Assembly (NCBI GenBank): GCA_964400725.1
Contig: CAYNVS010000018.1
Location: 1-60,525 of the forward strand
Direction of reading: 5' to 3'
Length of the DNA stretch: 60,525 nucleotides
Origin: CAYNVS01 sp964400725
GTDB lineage: Bacteria > Myxococcota_A > SURF-8 > CAYNVS01
Shown: positions 17,720 to 26,448 of the stretch, in pieces
Layout of the letters: each line of letters begins with the position of its first letter
How positions within the stretch are numbered: position 1 is the stretch's first letter
The notes under the pieces: generated by a model
What the model was told of the DNA's origin: nothing
Databases searched by the model: none
Seen by the model: only the letters and a program-made list of their open reading frames with translations
Program-made: the position numbers and the translations under genes

Positions 17720-19168
17720 ATGAGAAAGCTGCTGATATTTCTGTTTCTTTTAGCCGTTCCCACGCTTTTCGCCACGGGCGCCAAAGCCGACGTATTAAGC
17801 AACGATTACGTTGATTTGAAGCTGGGCGGATGGATTAAGCTCGACATGTTCTTCAACACCAACAGCGCTACTAACATCGATTCGCCGCTGTGGGTCAACA
17901 CGGTGAAAGACTCCAAAGGGAAAGTCGTCAACGACAAGGTTTATTACGGCGACGGCAAAAGTTACAGCGCGACCGTAAGAGGCAGCCGCCTGTGGCTTAC
18001 GATTACCGGCAAAAATCTTCCCGAAAACGTAAAGCTCGGCTCCTACGTTGAAGCCGACTTTTACGGCGACTACGCCACTACGGCCACCGGTCCGCGTCTT
18101 CCGCAGCTTGCTCTGCGGCATTATTACGCGACGCTGGGCTATAAGTGGTTCACGCTTACGGCCGGACAAACATGGATAATCATCGCTCCGCTTAATCCCG
18201 GCTCGTTCGACACGCTGGTGCTCGCCGGAAAAGGAAACCTTTGGCAGCGCATACCGCAAATCAGCGCCAAAGGCGACTTTAACCTCGCCGAAGGACATAC
18301 CCTCAAGCTGGCGGTCGGAGTAATGCGCCCGCTGAGCGCGCGCGACATCAACGGCCAGCTCGTTGACAACGGCAGCGTCGGCGAAATTACCGGTCTTCCG
18401 ATGTTCCAAGGCCGCCTGGCCTACGCCGGCAGCAAACTCGGTCCGGTCAACTTCGAGTTAGGCGTTTCGGGCTCCTTCCATCAGGAGAAATACGTCGATC
18501 CCGCGAACAAATACATTCTTTCCGTCAACGCCAAAAACGACGCCGGCAAAAACTTAACGGTCCCGTGGAGTTCCGACGACGCGGTCAACGCATACGCCGC
18601 CGTCGTTGATTTTAAATTTGAAATCTCGCCCGTAACGCTGACTACCGAATGGTATTACGGCCAAAACATGGATACGTTCTGGGGCAACATGGTTAAATAC
18701 GGCGCCATTCCGACTCTCCATATGGGCGACGCGACCAACCTAAACAGCACGGCCGAATACAAGTCCGTCAAGGAGTTCGGCGGGTTCGTAAACGTAGGCG
18801 CGGTTCTCATTGAGAAGCTGTATCTCAACGCGGGCTTCGGCATCGCCAAAACGATGGACATCGAAGACTATTATACGGATACGAAAGCCGAATACCCTGT
18901 AAAAGGGAAAGGCGCCTCGGATACCGGCAAATACACTCTGACGACCGACGGCGTTACGGCCGCGACTCTTCCGCCGGAACAACAGACCGATATTTACGTC
19001 AACGTAGGCTACATGTTTTTCAAAGGCTTTTTCGCGGGAGTCGAATGCCAATACATAGCCACAAAATATTTTTCTAAAACGATAGACGCGAACGCCGGAA
19101 CGATTACGAAGAGCCGCGTAACGGCTGCGGACGTCTGGACTAACCTCATGTTGAAATACACCTTTTAA
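17720..19168 (+). CDS. DcaP-like outer-membrane porin
   Basis: The 482-aa protein has a Sec signal peptide ending near AKA-DV. An N-terminal strand VDLKLGGWIKLDMFF follows. TVRGSRLWLTITGKNL, SYVEADFYGD, LRHYYATLGYKWFTLTAGQTW match the pattern of DcaP-type trimeric porins, which carry dicarboxylates in other bacteria. The protein ends in LKYTF, and the C-terminal Phe is the usual BAM recognition residue. AAGGAGG lies just before the ATG. The MFS carrier gene follows 27 nt later, suggesting outer- and inner-membrane steps for one solute. The family call is by pattern, not alignment. Confidence 0.75.
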   Translation: MRKLLIFLFLLAVPTLFATGAKADVLSNDYVDLKLGGWIKLDMFFNTNSATNIDSPLWVNTVKDSKGKVVNDKVYYGDGKSYSATVRGSRLWLTITGKNLPENVKLGSYVEADFYGDYATTATGPRLPQLALRHYYATLGYKWFTLTAGQTWIIIAPLNPGSFDTLVLAGKGNLWQRIPQISAKGDFNLAEGHTLKLAVGVMRPLSARDINGQLVDNGSVGEITGLPMFQGRLAYAGSKLGPVNFELGVSGSFHQEKYVDPANKYILSVNAKNDAGKNLTVPWSSDDAVNAYAAVVDFKFEISPVTLTTEWYYGQNMDTFWGNMVKYGAIPTLHMGDATNLNSTAEYKSVKEFGGFVNVGAVLIEKLYLNAGFGIAKTMDIEDYYTDTKAEYPVKGKGASDTGKYTLTTDGVTAATLPPEQQTDIYVNVGYMFFKGFFAGVECQYIATKYFSKTIDANAGTITKSRVTAADVWTNLMLKYTF

Positions 19169-19195
19169 CGCCCCGCGCGCACAGGAGACAAAACT

Positions 19196-20533
19196 ATGAA
19201 CTCGGAATTCTTAAGAAAGAACAGATGGCTCGTCGTGGTCGGCGCGCTGCTTATTCAAATGAGCCTCGGCGCTATTTACATCTACGGCGTTTTCAAGCAG
19301 CCCCTCAAAGACAAATTCCCCGACTGGTCGCCTACCGACCTTGCGCTGCCTTCGCAGCTGGTTCTGGCTTTCTTTGCGATCAGCATGATTTTCGCCGGAC
19401 GCATTCAGGATAAAGTCGGCCCCCGCATCATCGCGGCAGTCGGCGGATTGCTTCTCGCCGTCGGGCTTATAGTCGCAAGCCAAGCCGCAAGCCTCGCGAT
19501 GTTCGTCGTTGGGTTTTCGGTTCTGGGCGGCATCGGCATCGGCGCCGCTTACGTATGCCCGCTCGCCACGTGCGTCAAATGGTATCCCGACAAACGCGGT
19601 CTAATTACGGGATTGGCCGTCGCAGGATTCGGCGCGGGCGGTCTGGTATTTACTCCGGTGGCAAAGGCTCTCATCGCAAATCCATCCATCGGCGTTATGA
19701 CGACTTTTCTCATTCTCGGCGTCATATTCTTCGTCGCCGTCGAAATCGGAGCTATGCTTATGGTAAACCCGCCGGCGGGTTATAAGCCCGAAGGTTGGAA
19801 CCCGCCCGCTCCCGCCGCGGGAACCGCCGTGGTTAAGGCCGATTACGCCTGGACGGAAATGCTCGGAACTTGGCAGTTCTGGACGCTGTGGCTGACTTAT
19901 TTCGCGGGCTGCAGCGCCGGTCTTATGATTATTATGAACGTTACCAACGTTTGGCAGTCGATTAACCTTCAGACTCTTTTCAACGGAACCGCGCCGGTAG
20001 GCGCGGAAGCCTTCAAACAGGTAGGGGCGACCGCCGCTTCGTTCGTAATGATCGTCGCGATTCTCAACGCGCTTGGACGCATCGTTTGGGGCAAAATCTC
20101 GGACGCCATTGGCAGAAAAATGACCCTGTTCATAATGTTTATCTATTCCGGCGTAATAATGTTAGCCCTTAATTGGATGACTCCCTACGCGGCTTACATC
20201 TTCGGCGTGGCGAGCGTCGGATTCTGTTTCGGCGGATTCCTCGCCATCTATCCGGCGGTTACGGCCGATTACTTCGGAACCAAGAACATCGGCGTAAACT
20301 ACGGCTTCATGTTCTCCGCTTACGGCGCCGGCGGCCTTTTCGGGCCATGGCTTGCGCCTAAACTGATGACGATTACGCAAAAAGTGCCTTATGAAGTCGT
20401 GGACAAGGCCGGAGCCGTCGCCCAGAAGACGTACGAGGCGGGCAATTACATGACGGCTTTCATAATTTCCGGCGTAATGTGCGTCATTGCCGGAGCGGTG
20501 GTAATGGCCGTCAAGCCGCCTTCCAAGCAGTAA
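19196..20533 (+). CDS. OFA-family MFS transporter (oxalate/formate or lactate type)
   Basis: The 445-aa inner-membrane carrier has about 12 helices. The start RWLVVVGALLIQMSLGAIYIYGVF and the motif GRIQDKVGPR (MFS motif A-like) are typical of the oxalate/formate antiporter family; GRIVWGKISDAIGRK is the second-half equivalent. Substrates in this family are small carboxylates such as oxalate, formate, lactate or pyruvate; the one used here is not known. AGGAG precedes the ATG. It is co-transcribed with the porin and ends at a strong terminator. Confidence 0.85.
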   Translation: MNSEFLRKNRWLVVVGALLIQMSLGAIYIYGVFKQPLKDKFPDWSPTDLALPSQLVLAFFAISMIFAGRIQDKVGPRIIAAVGGLLLAVGLIVASQAASLAMFVVGFSVLGGIGIGAAYVCPLATCVKWYPDKRGLITGLAVAGFGAGGLVFTPVAKALIANPSIGVMTTFLILGVIFFVAVEIGAMLMVNPPAGYKPEGWNPPAPAAGTAVVKADYAWTEMLGTWQFWTLWLTYFAGCSAGLMIIMNVTNVWQSINLQTLFNGTAPVGAEAFKQVGATAASFVMIVAILNALGRIVWGKISDAIGRKMTLFIMFIYSGVIMLALNWMTPYAAYIFGVASVGFCFGGFLAIYPAVTADYFGTKNIGVNYGFMFSAYGAGGLFGPWLAPKLMTITQKVPYEVVDKAGAVAQKTYEAGNYMTAFIISGVMCVIAGAVVMAVKPPSKQ

Positions 20534-20553
20534 AAATTATATCATCGACGTTA

Positions 20554-20580
20554 AAGCCCCTCTTCCGAGGGGCTTTTTTA
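20554..20580 (+). terminator. Intrinsic terminator of porin-MFS operon
   Basis: AAGCCCCTC pairs with GAGGGGCTT around TTCC and runs into a U-tract. It lies about 20 nt after the MFS stop codon. Confidence 0.92.
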
Positions 20581-20731
20581 TTTAAAGCGGTTCTAATGTA
20601 TATCAAGATTTATGAAAAACGCTAAAGTCGTACGGCGAACGCCTGATTGCTCGTAAGTATTGAAAGTTTTATAAGAAATCGTTGGACGCCGAAAAGTCGT
20701 CAGACTTTTTAGTTTTGCCGCGCAACTTGAC

Positions 20732-20760
20732 TTGACATAGCGTTAAACCATTTATATAGT
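20732..20760 (+). promoter_or_regulatory. Promoter of yfgM-bamB operon
   Basis: TTGACA at 20732-20737 and TATAGT at 20755-20760 are separated by exactly 17 nt. The leader to the ATG at 20825 is about 58 nt. The rest of the 20581-20731 stretch shows only a weak AAAGTC-GTCA-GACTTT hairpin and no gene. Confidence 0.65.
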
Positions 20761-20824
20761 CTCTAAACTGTTTTTTAAAGATTTTTGTTATATAAGGTTT
20801 AATAAGGAAGTTCGGAGGAGCATT

Positions 20825-21619
20825 ATGGCGCTGGGCAAGATAAAAAACAAGCAGACCGTCAAACAGGCGGCGGAATCGCCCGATCAATTCATGGCAAAAG
20901 GCGGAAGCCTCATGGATAAAATGATTGAAAATCCCCGTCAAGTAGCTATAGCCGTGGGCGCGTCTCTCGTCGTCATACTGCTGGTGATTGTAGTTTACAA
21001 CCTGCTGCAGGAAAGTAAAATGAAGGTAAGCGACCGCTTCCGCGAAGCGCAGAAAACCTTCGAGGCTAGAGTCGTAGAAAACGACGCCGAGTTTAAAAAA
21101 GCAAGCGAAGGCGCCGACGCCAAGAAAAATCCGGTTTTCAAATCCGACGAGGACAAGTATAAGGCCGCCCTGGAAAAGTTCGAAGCGTTCGTAAAAGAAG
21201 AAGGGAAGACGCCTTACACCAATTTGGCGCGCGTATATTTGGCGACGTGTTATCTAAACGTCAAACAGTTCGACAAAGCGATTGAAATTCTTAAAGGCTT
21301 AACCTCCGACGATAAAATAGAGCCCTCTAACGCCGCTTTGGCGCGCAAACTCCTCGGCGCCGCGTACGAAGAACAGCAGAAATGGGACGCGGCTTTGGCG
21401 GAATACCAAGCCTTAGCCGGAATCAAAGACGGATTCCTTCAGGACGTCGGCGTATATCACGCGGCCCGCATGCTTGAAAAGCAGGGCAAAAACAAAGAGG
21501 CGCTCGCGGGTTATACGAATCTTCTGGATAACTTTAAGGATAGCGAATACAAAGCCAACGCCGAAAAGCGGAAAATTTACCTCGAATCGCTCGCTAGCGC
21601 TTCCGCGGACAAAAAATAG
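20825..21619 (+). CDS. YfgM-like membrane-anchored TPR protein
   Basis: The 264-aa protein has a short basic cytoplasmic N terminus, one transmembrane helix (about residues 37-61) and a periplasmic TPR domain (FEAFVKEEGKTPYTNLARVYLATCYLNV, repeated helix pairs to the end). In proteobacteria YfgM is an ancillary subunit near SecYEG/PpiD and its gene precedes bamB, as here. GGAGGAG lies directly upstream of the ATG. The stop TAG overlaps the next start (TAGTG). Confidence 0.75.
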   Translation: MALGKIKNKQTVKQAAESPDQFMAKGGSLMDKMIENPRQVAIAVGASLVVILLVIVVYNLLQESKMKVSDRFREAQKTFEARVVENDAEFKKASEGADAKKNPVFKSDEDKYKAALEKFEAFVKEEGKTPYTNLARVYLATCYLNVKQFDKAIEILKGLTSDDKIEPSNAALARKLLGAAYEEQQKWDAALAEYQALAGIKDGFLQDVGVYHAARMLEKQGKNKEALAGYTNLLDNFKDSEYKANAEKRKIYLESLASASADKK

Positions 21620-22884
21620 TGAAAACCTGCGAAACCGTTAAAATCCGTTTAACACAGGCCGCGTTGGCCGCGGTTGCGGCGGCTTTTCTTATTTCTTGCG
21701 CGTCGATCGGCTACGCGGAGTTCGCAAATCAAAACAAGCCAATTAAAGGGCTTTCTTTGCGCTGGGCGTTTAAAGTCTCCGACAAAGAGCTTTTCGACCT
21801 CTGGCCGCGCGAGCAGTCCGCTCCGGCTTACGCCGACGGCGTAATATACGTTTCGGGGCGAGACGGCGAGCTGTTCGCGCTCGACTCCGAGAAGCTGACC
21901 GTTATTTGGAAGTCAAAGTTGAAAGAGCCCGTTACCGCATTGCCCGTAGTTCATAAAGGCGTCCTTTACGCGGCGGACGGCAACGGCTACATGTGCGCCC
22001 TTGACGCAAAGACCGGAGAGCAAAAGTGGCGCGCCTTCCTAAACGACGAGGCGGCGGCCAAACCGGTAATCGACGGCGATTTCCTTTACGTCAAAACGAG
22101 TTCCGGCTCGATTTTTTCTCTTTCTCTTGCGGACGGCGCGAAAAAGTGGCAAATCGACGCCGACGCGCCCGACGGAATGCTGGTCAGAAGCGCCTCTTCG
22201 CCTATTATTATCGACGGGCTTCTGGTCGCCTCGCTTGCGGGCGCCAGAATTATCGCGGCTGATAAAACTAGCGGAAAACAAAAGTGGCTTGCCGCTATGG
22301 ACGTTCCGAAGTCGAACCTTGTTGACGACGCGGCGAGCGATCCGATTTACGACGCCGCAAGCGGACAGATTATCGCGGCGTTTTACGAAAACGGTTTGGT
22401 CTCGGTTTCGCCCAAAGACGGCTCGATACTATGGACTTATAACAAGTTGACGCGTATTACCGGAGCGTCATTAATTAATGGTATTTTAATCGTTTCATCT
22501 CCGGCGTCGGGGCTGGTAGGTTTGACTATTCCTTCCGGCAAAGAAACCAAACCGGTTCAAACGTGGTCGCTGCGCGCCTGCGCAACCGACAAAGTAAATC
22601 CTTCTAAAGTTATTCCATGGGGGCAGGTTTTTGTATTCTCATGCACTTCGTCCGACTCCGGCATTAATGTCTTATCGCCTTTTGACGATAAAACCAAACC
22701 GCAGTTGTTGACTGCTTTCTCTCCCGGCAACGGCGTTTACTCGATGCCCGCCGTTATGAACGATTACAGCCTTGCAGCGTTGAGCAACGGCGGCTATCTT
22801 TACGTCCTCGACTACGTTTATCACGGCTTGAACAAACCCAAAGCGATTCCGTCGGATACGAACGGCTCGGATTTCCTTAAATAA
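21619..22884 (+). CDS. bamB: BamB-like PQQ-repeat beta-propeller lipoprotein
   Basis: BamB helps the BAM complex insert beta-barrels into the outer membrane. The 421-aa protein has a lipoprotein signal (FLISC, Cys27) and WD/PQQ-type blades such as VIYVSGRDGELFALDSEK, LYAADGNGYMCALDAKTG, and ADKTSGKQKWLAA. The start is GTG overlapping the yfgM stop by 1 nt, implying coupled translation. The yfgM-bamB order is that of gammaproteobacteria, which supports the role. Other PQQ-repeat lipoproteins exist, so the exact function rests on synteny. Confidence 0.78.
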   Translation: MKTCETVKIRLTQAALAAVAAAFLISCASIGYAEFANQNKPIKGLSLRWAFKVSDKELFDLWPREQSAPAYADGVIYVSGRDGELFALDSEKLTVIWKSKLKEPVTALPVVHKGVLYAADGNGYMCALDAKTGEQKWRAFLNDEAAAKPVIDGDFLYVKTSSGSIFSLSLADGAKKWQIDADAPDGMLVRSASSPIIIDGLLVASLAGARIIAADKTSGKQKWLAAMDVPKSNLVDDAASDPIYDAASGQIIAAFYENGLVSVSPKDGSILWTYNKLTRITGASLINGILIVSSPASGLVGLTIPSGKETKPVQTWSLRACATDKVNPSKVIPWGQVFVFSCTSSDSGINVLSPFDDKTKPQLLTAFSPGNGVYSMPAVMNDYSLAALSNGGYLYVLDYVYHGLNKPKAIPSDTNGSDFLK

Positions 22885-23074
22885 ACCGCGCGTAATTTTA
22901 TAAGGCGGCGAACGCGTCGTCCTTCTGATCGGGCAAAAGATGGTACAGGGCAGTTTTTTTCGCCGGTAAAAATGGATATATTCCAACGCGGGCTTGAAAT
23001 CTTTGCCGGATTGGTTTAAGCTAATAAGGTTATTGTAGTTTAATCCGGCTGCGTCGGAAGAATGCGAGAGCGGT

Positions 23075-25018
23075 ATGGACAGAAAAAAGGAAAGACTAGC
23101 GTCAACGCTTATTATAATAGCGGCGATTCTTGTCGTTTACGGGGCGGCGGCGTACAGGATAAAATGGTTCCCGTTCTCCGAACCGCAGGACGACTTCGAG
23201 GTTGCCGGGCCGATGGTTACAGGCTCGCCGGAGCTTGCGCGAGAGCTGTCGGAGCTTGAACGGCTCAACTCGAAATCAATCGACCTGCTGGGCAAGTCGC
23301 GCAAACGAGTTGACTTTTTTTATTCGGGCGGAGAGCGAGGAGAGTACGCGCCGTCAAGCTGCGCATTCGGCACGGGCGGCGGACTTTCAAAATACGCGGC
23401 GTACATAAAAAGCCAAAAGGCTTCATCCGAGGGACAAATTATAGTCAACGCCGGCAACGCGCTCGCCGAGGCGATAGAGTTTGAAGGCGTTGAACGATAC
23501 CGCCAAATGGAAAAGGCGCGCGTTTTTCTCGATTTTTTCAAAGCGGCGGGGTATAACGCGCTCAACGTGGGGCAGTTCGATTTATCGTTCGGCCTAAAGT
23601 TTTTAAAGGACGAGGCGGCAAAACGCTCCCTGCCTTACATTTCCGCAAACCTCGTATCGCCGGACGATAAAAAAACGATTTTTCCTCCGTATCAAATAGT
23701 AGAGGCTGGCGGCTTGAAATTTGGCATAGTCGGCATATATCCGGAAAAGCCTATTGCGAAAAAATATCCGGACGGCGCATGGATAGACAAGGACGCGGAT
23801 AAAGGAAAGAAAATTCCTCCGAAGGAATTCGAGGTGGCGCCTATCGCCGAAACTTTGCCGCCAGTTATAAACGAGCTTAAAAACAAAGGCGCGGATATTA
23901 TAATCGTTCTTAGTTCCCGCAACGCGAACGACGACATAAGTTTTGAAAGCCAGTTCGACGAAAACATAAACTTCGTAATATCCTCGGGCGGTTTCGAGGT
24001 TTCAAAACGCCCTTACTGGAAAACAAAGGTTCAAATTCTAGGCACCGGTTCAAGAGGAAATTTTTTAGGACACCTCTTACTCTATCCAAAGACCGGCGGA
24101 GCGCCCGGAATATTTAACTATCTATTCCTAGAACACGAACTTATGAAAGAGCTGATAACGCTTAATAACAGGCTTGAACAGCTTTCTACGCTAGTTAAAA
24201 ACCTGCGCAAGGCGGCGGCGGAAAAAACAGGGCAGGACAGGGACGAGCTTGAAAAAAAAATCGAAGAAAACATGAAGCAGAAGCAGGCCGTTTACGAGGA
24301 CGCGGAACGCGCCACGGCTATGCTTGCAGGCGTTAAAGAAATAAATCCGGCCAACAGCTACTATTGGCTTAAAATGTTCCCGCTGCACTCCGAAATCAAA
24401 AACGACCCCGAAACGGAAAAAGCGCTCAAGCCGCAAAAAGTTTTATACGAAAACGCGGACGAAAACCCGGCGCTCGGCGGAGTTCCGGAAACGGCGGGAT
24501 GGGGAAAATACGCAAAAGGAAACAACATCGGCAAATTTGCGTGCGAAAAATGCCATCCCAACGCTTTTAAGGTTTATAAAAGCACCGCGCATTTCAAGGC
24601 TACCGACCTGCTCGACGCCAAAAATATGAATAACCCCGAATGCTTGCAATGCCACGTTACGGCGTGGATGCGCCCCGAAGGAGTCGTCGATCCCGACGAG
24701 ATATTGGACGAGTTTGCCGGAGTCGGCTGCGAATCATGCCACGGTCCCGGAATGACGCATTTAATGTCGATGTACGAAAAAACAAAGACCGGACTGACGT
24801 ACATTCAAAAGCCGGTTTTCAAAGAGCTCTGCCAAACTTGCCACCGCGGATACCATAAAAACGAGAAGCCGTTCAATTACGAAGAGGCGGTTAAGAAAGT
24901 TAGCTGCTCCGAGCTTATGAAGCAGAAAGGGCTTACAGACGCGCCGGAGAAAAATATATCGCCCGAAGTGCTCAAGAAAATTCAGGAAAATAAGAAGAAA
25001 CGCAATATCAAAGACTAA
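23075..25018 (+). CDS. 5'-nucleotidase-like domain fused to tetraheme c554-type cytochrome
   Basis: The 647-aa exported protein has an N-terminal hydrophobic anchor (about residues 10-28). Residues 65-380 follow the order of UshA/5'-nucleotidase phosphoesterases (INAGN, NVGQFDLSFGLKFL, PYISANL), but the usual metal ligands are largely replaced: GNHEFD reads GQFD, and SHLG-type His is absent in LSSRNANDD. A coiled-coil stretch (about 355-420) leads to a C-terminal domain with four CXXCH haem sites at about residues 490, 523, 552 and 586, resembling cytochrome c554. It probably carries electrons in the periplasm; a catalytic phosphoesterase role is doubtful. It is the first gene of a plus-strand run. 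Confidence 0.8.
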   Translation: MDRKKERLASTLIIIAAILVVYGAAAYRIKWFPFSEPQDDFEVAGPMVTGSPELARELSELERLNSKSIDLLGKSRKRVDFFYSGGERGEYAPSSCAFGTGGGLSKYAAYIKSQKASSEGQIIVNAGNALAEAIEFEGVERYRQMEKARVFLDFFKAAGYNALNVGQFDLSFGLKFLKDEAAKRSLPYISANLVSPDDKKTIFPPYQIVEAGGLKFGIVGIYPEKPIAKKYPDGAWIDKDADKGKKIPPKEFEVAPIAETLPPVINELKNKGADIIIVLSSRNANDDISFESQFDENINFVISSGGFEVSKRPYWKTKVQILGTGSRGNFLGHLLLYPKTGGAPGIFNYLFLEHELMKELITLNNRLEQLSTLVKNLRKAAAEKTGQDRDELEKKIEENMKQKQAVYEDAERATAMLAGVKEINPANSYYWLKMFPLHSEIKNDPETEKALKPQKVLYENADENPALGGVPETAGWGKYAKGNNIGKFACEKCHPNAFKVYKSTAHFKATDLLDAKNMNNPECLQCHVTAWMRPEGVVDPDEILDEFAGVGCESCHGPGMTHLMSMYEKTKTGLTYIQKPVFKELCQTCHRGYHKNEKPFNYEEAVKKVSCSELMKQKGLTDAPEKNISPEVLKKIQENKKKRNIKD

Positions 25019-25032
25019 GGAACCGTCGTAAA

Positions 25033-25311
25033 ATGGCCAGAAAAGCCGAAGAGAGCGAAATCGACTCCCGCGCGGACGCGGAGAATGTGGACGAAATTTT
25101 AGCGCGCCTCGACGCGCTGGTCTCGTCTCTTGAAAAAGGCGATATGCCGCTGGAAAAGTCGTTCGAGACTTTTAAAAGCGGGATGGAGCTTTACAATAAA
25201 GGGCTGAAAAGGCTCGCGCAGATAGAAAAACAGGTGCAGATTATCCTTGACGACGACGGAACCGAGGCGGACTTTGAGCCCGCGGCGGAACGCGCGAAGG
25301 AAGAAGATTAA
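25033..25311 (+). CDS. xseB: Exodeoxyribonuclease VII small subunit
   Basis: The 92-aa protein carries the XseB helical pattern: ILARLDALVSSLEKGDMPLEKSFETFKSGMEL followed by CxxxL-like spacing and an acidic tail. It forms a complex with XseA that degrades single-stranded DNA. The xseA partner is not in the window. The ATG lies 14 nt after the cytochrome stop codon, with AAGGA overlapping that stop, so translation is probably coupled. Confidence 0.88.
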   Translation: MARKAEESEIDSRADAENVDEILARLDALVSSLEKGDMPLEKSFETFKSGMELYNKGLKRLAQIEKQVQIILDDDGTEADFEPAAERAKEED

Positions 25312-25384
25312 CGAACCTCAACTCAAACAACTCCGCCTACGGCCGCTTTTTAGTCGGCGAGAAATTGAGCGAATAAAAATTAAA

Positions 25385-26410
25385 ATGAATTCCGCAAAAA
25401 AAGACGACATTATATTGCTTGGACACGGTTCGGGCGGCCGCCTGATGCACGATTTGCTGGAGCGAGAAATCGTTCCCAGCTTCGGCTCCAATCCCTCGGC
25501 TTTAGCCGACGCGGCCGTTCTCAATATCTGCGGCAAGGCAAAAATCGCCTTTACAACCGACAGTTTTGTGGTAAAACCCCGCTTTTTCAAGGGCGGCGAC
25601 GTAGGCTCGCTTGCCGTTTACGGAACGGCCAACGATTTGGCCGTCATGGGCGCGACTCCGCGCTTCGTTTCGTGCGCGCTTATAATCGAGGAAGGTTTCT
25701 CGAAAGAAGAGTTGAAGCGCGTCGTAGAGTCGATGGCGGCGGCGAGCGCGAAAGCGGGAGTTAAAATAGTAACCGGCGACACGAAAGTAGTCGAGCGCGG
25801 CGCGGCTGACGGTCTTTTCATAAACACAAGCGGCGTAGGAACGTTCGACTACGGCGAGCTTCCGGGCGTTTGCGGCGTTTGCGAAGGGGACGCCGCGATT
25901 GTAAGCGGCTGCGTGGGCGAGCACGGAGCGGCCGTAATGGCCGCGCGCGAAGGAATAGAGGCGGGCGACGCGCTGCAATCCGACGCCGCGCCGCTGTTCG
26001 GCATGATAGAGCCCCTGCTGAAGGAAAAGCTCGGAGTAAAGGTAATGCGCGACCCTACAAGAGGCGGACTCGCCACCACTCTAAACGAATTCGTTTCCGG
26101 AAACGCCGGTTTCGGAATTGAAATTGAAGAGGCGTCCGTGCCGACAAACGAAGCGGCCGCGGCATACTGCGACGCGCTTGGGCTCGATCCCCTTTACGTC
26201 GCGAATGAAGGGAAGATTGTAATGATCGTTTCGAGCGGAGACGCTGAAAGGGCTTTATCCGTTTTGCGCCGAAGCGAGCAAGGCTCCAAAGCCGCCATAA
26301 TAGGCCGCGTTACCGCTGAAAACAAGGGGAAGGTCGTTTTAAGAACCTCTTTTGGAGGCCGAAGAATATTGGGAATGCTTGCCGGAGAGCAGCTTCCGAG
26401 AATTTGCTGA
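25385..26410 (+). CDS. hypE: Hydrogenase maturation protein HypE (carbamoyl dehydratase)
   Basis: HypE dehydrates the HypF-made thiocarbamate on its own C-terminal Cys to thiocyanate, donating CN to the iron of [NiFe] hydrogenases. The 341-aa sequence has HGSGGRLMHDLL, TDSFVVKPRFFKGGDVG, GDTKVVERGAADG, MRDPTRGGLATTLNE and the exact C terminus EQLPRIC. This separates it from the AIR-synthetase relatives PurM, ThiL and SelD. The start is ATG 25385; the frame is open further 5' but overlaps xseB. The ribosome-binding site is weak. No other hyp or hydrogenase genes are in the window. Confidence 0.94.
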   Translation: MNSAKKDDIILLGHGSGGRLMHDLLEREIVPSFGSNPSALADAAVLNICGKAKIAFTTDSFVVKPRFFKGGDVGSLAVYGTANDLAVMGATPRFVSCALIIEEGFSKEELKRVVESMAAASAKAGVKIVTGDTKVVERGAADGLFINTSGVGTFDYGELPGVCGVCEGDAAIVSGCVGEHGAAVMAAREGIEAGDALQSDAAPLFGMIEPLLKEKLGVKVMRDPTRGGLATTLNEFVSGNAGFGIEIEEASVPTNEAAAAYCDALGLDPLYVANEGKIVMIVSSGDAERALSVLRRSEQGSKAAIIGRVTAENKGKVVLRTSFGGRRILGMLAGEQLPRIC

Positions 26411-26448
26411 ATTATTGAAAACCGCGCTGCATCAATGCAAGGCCGCCC

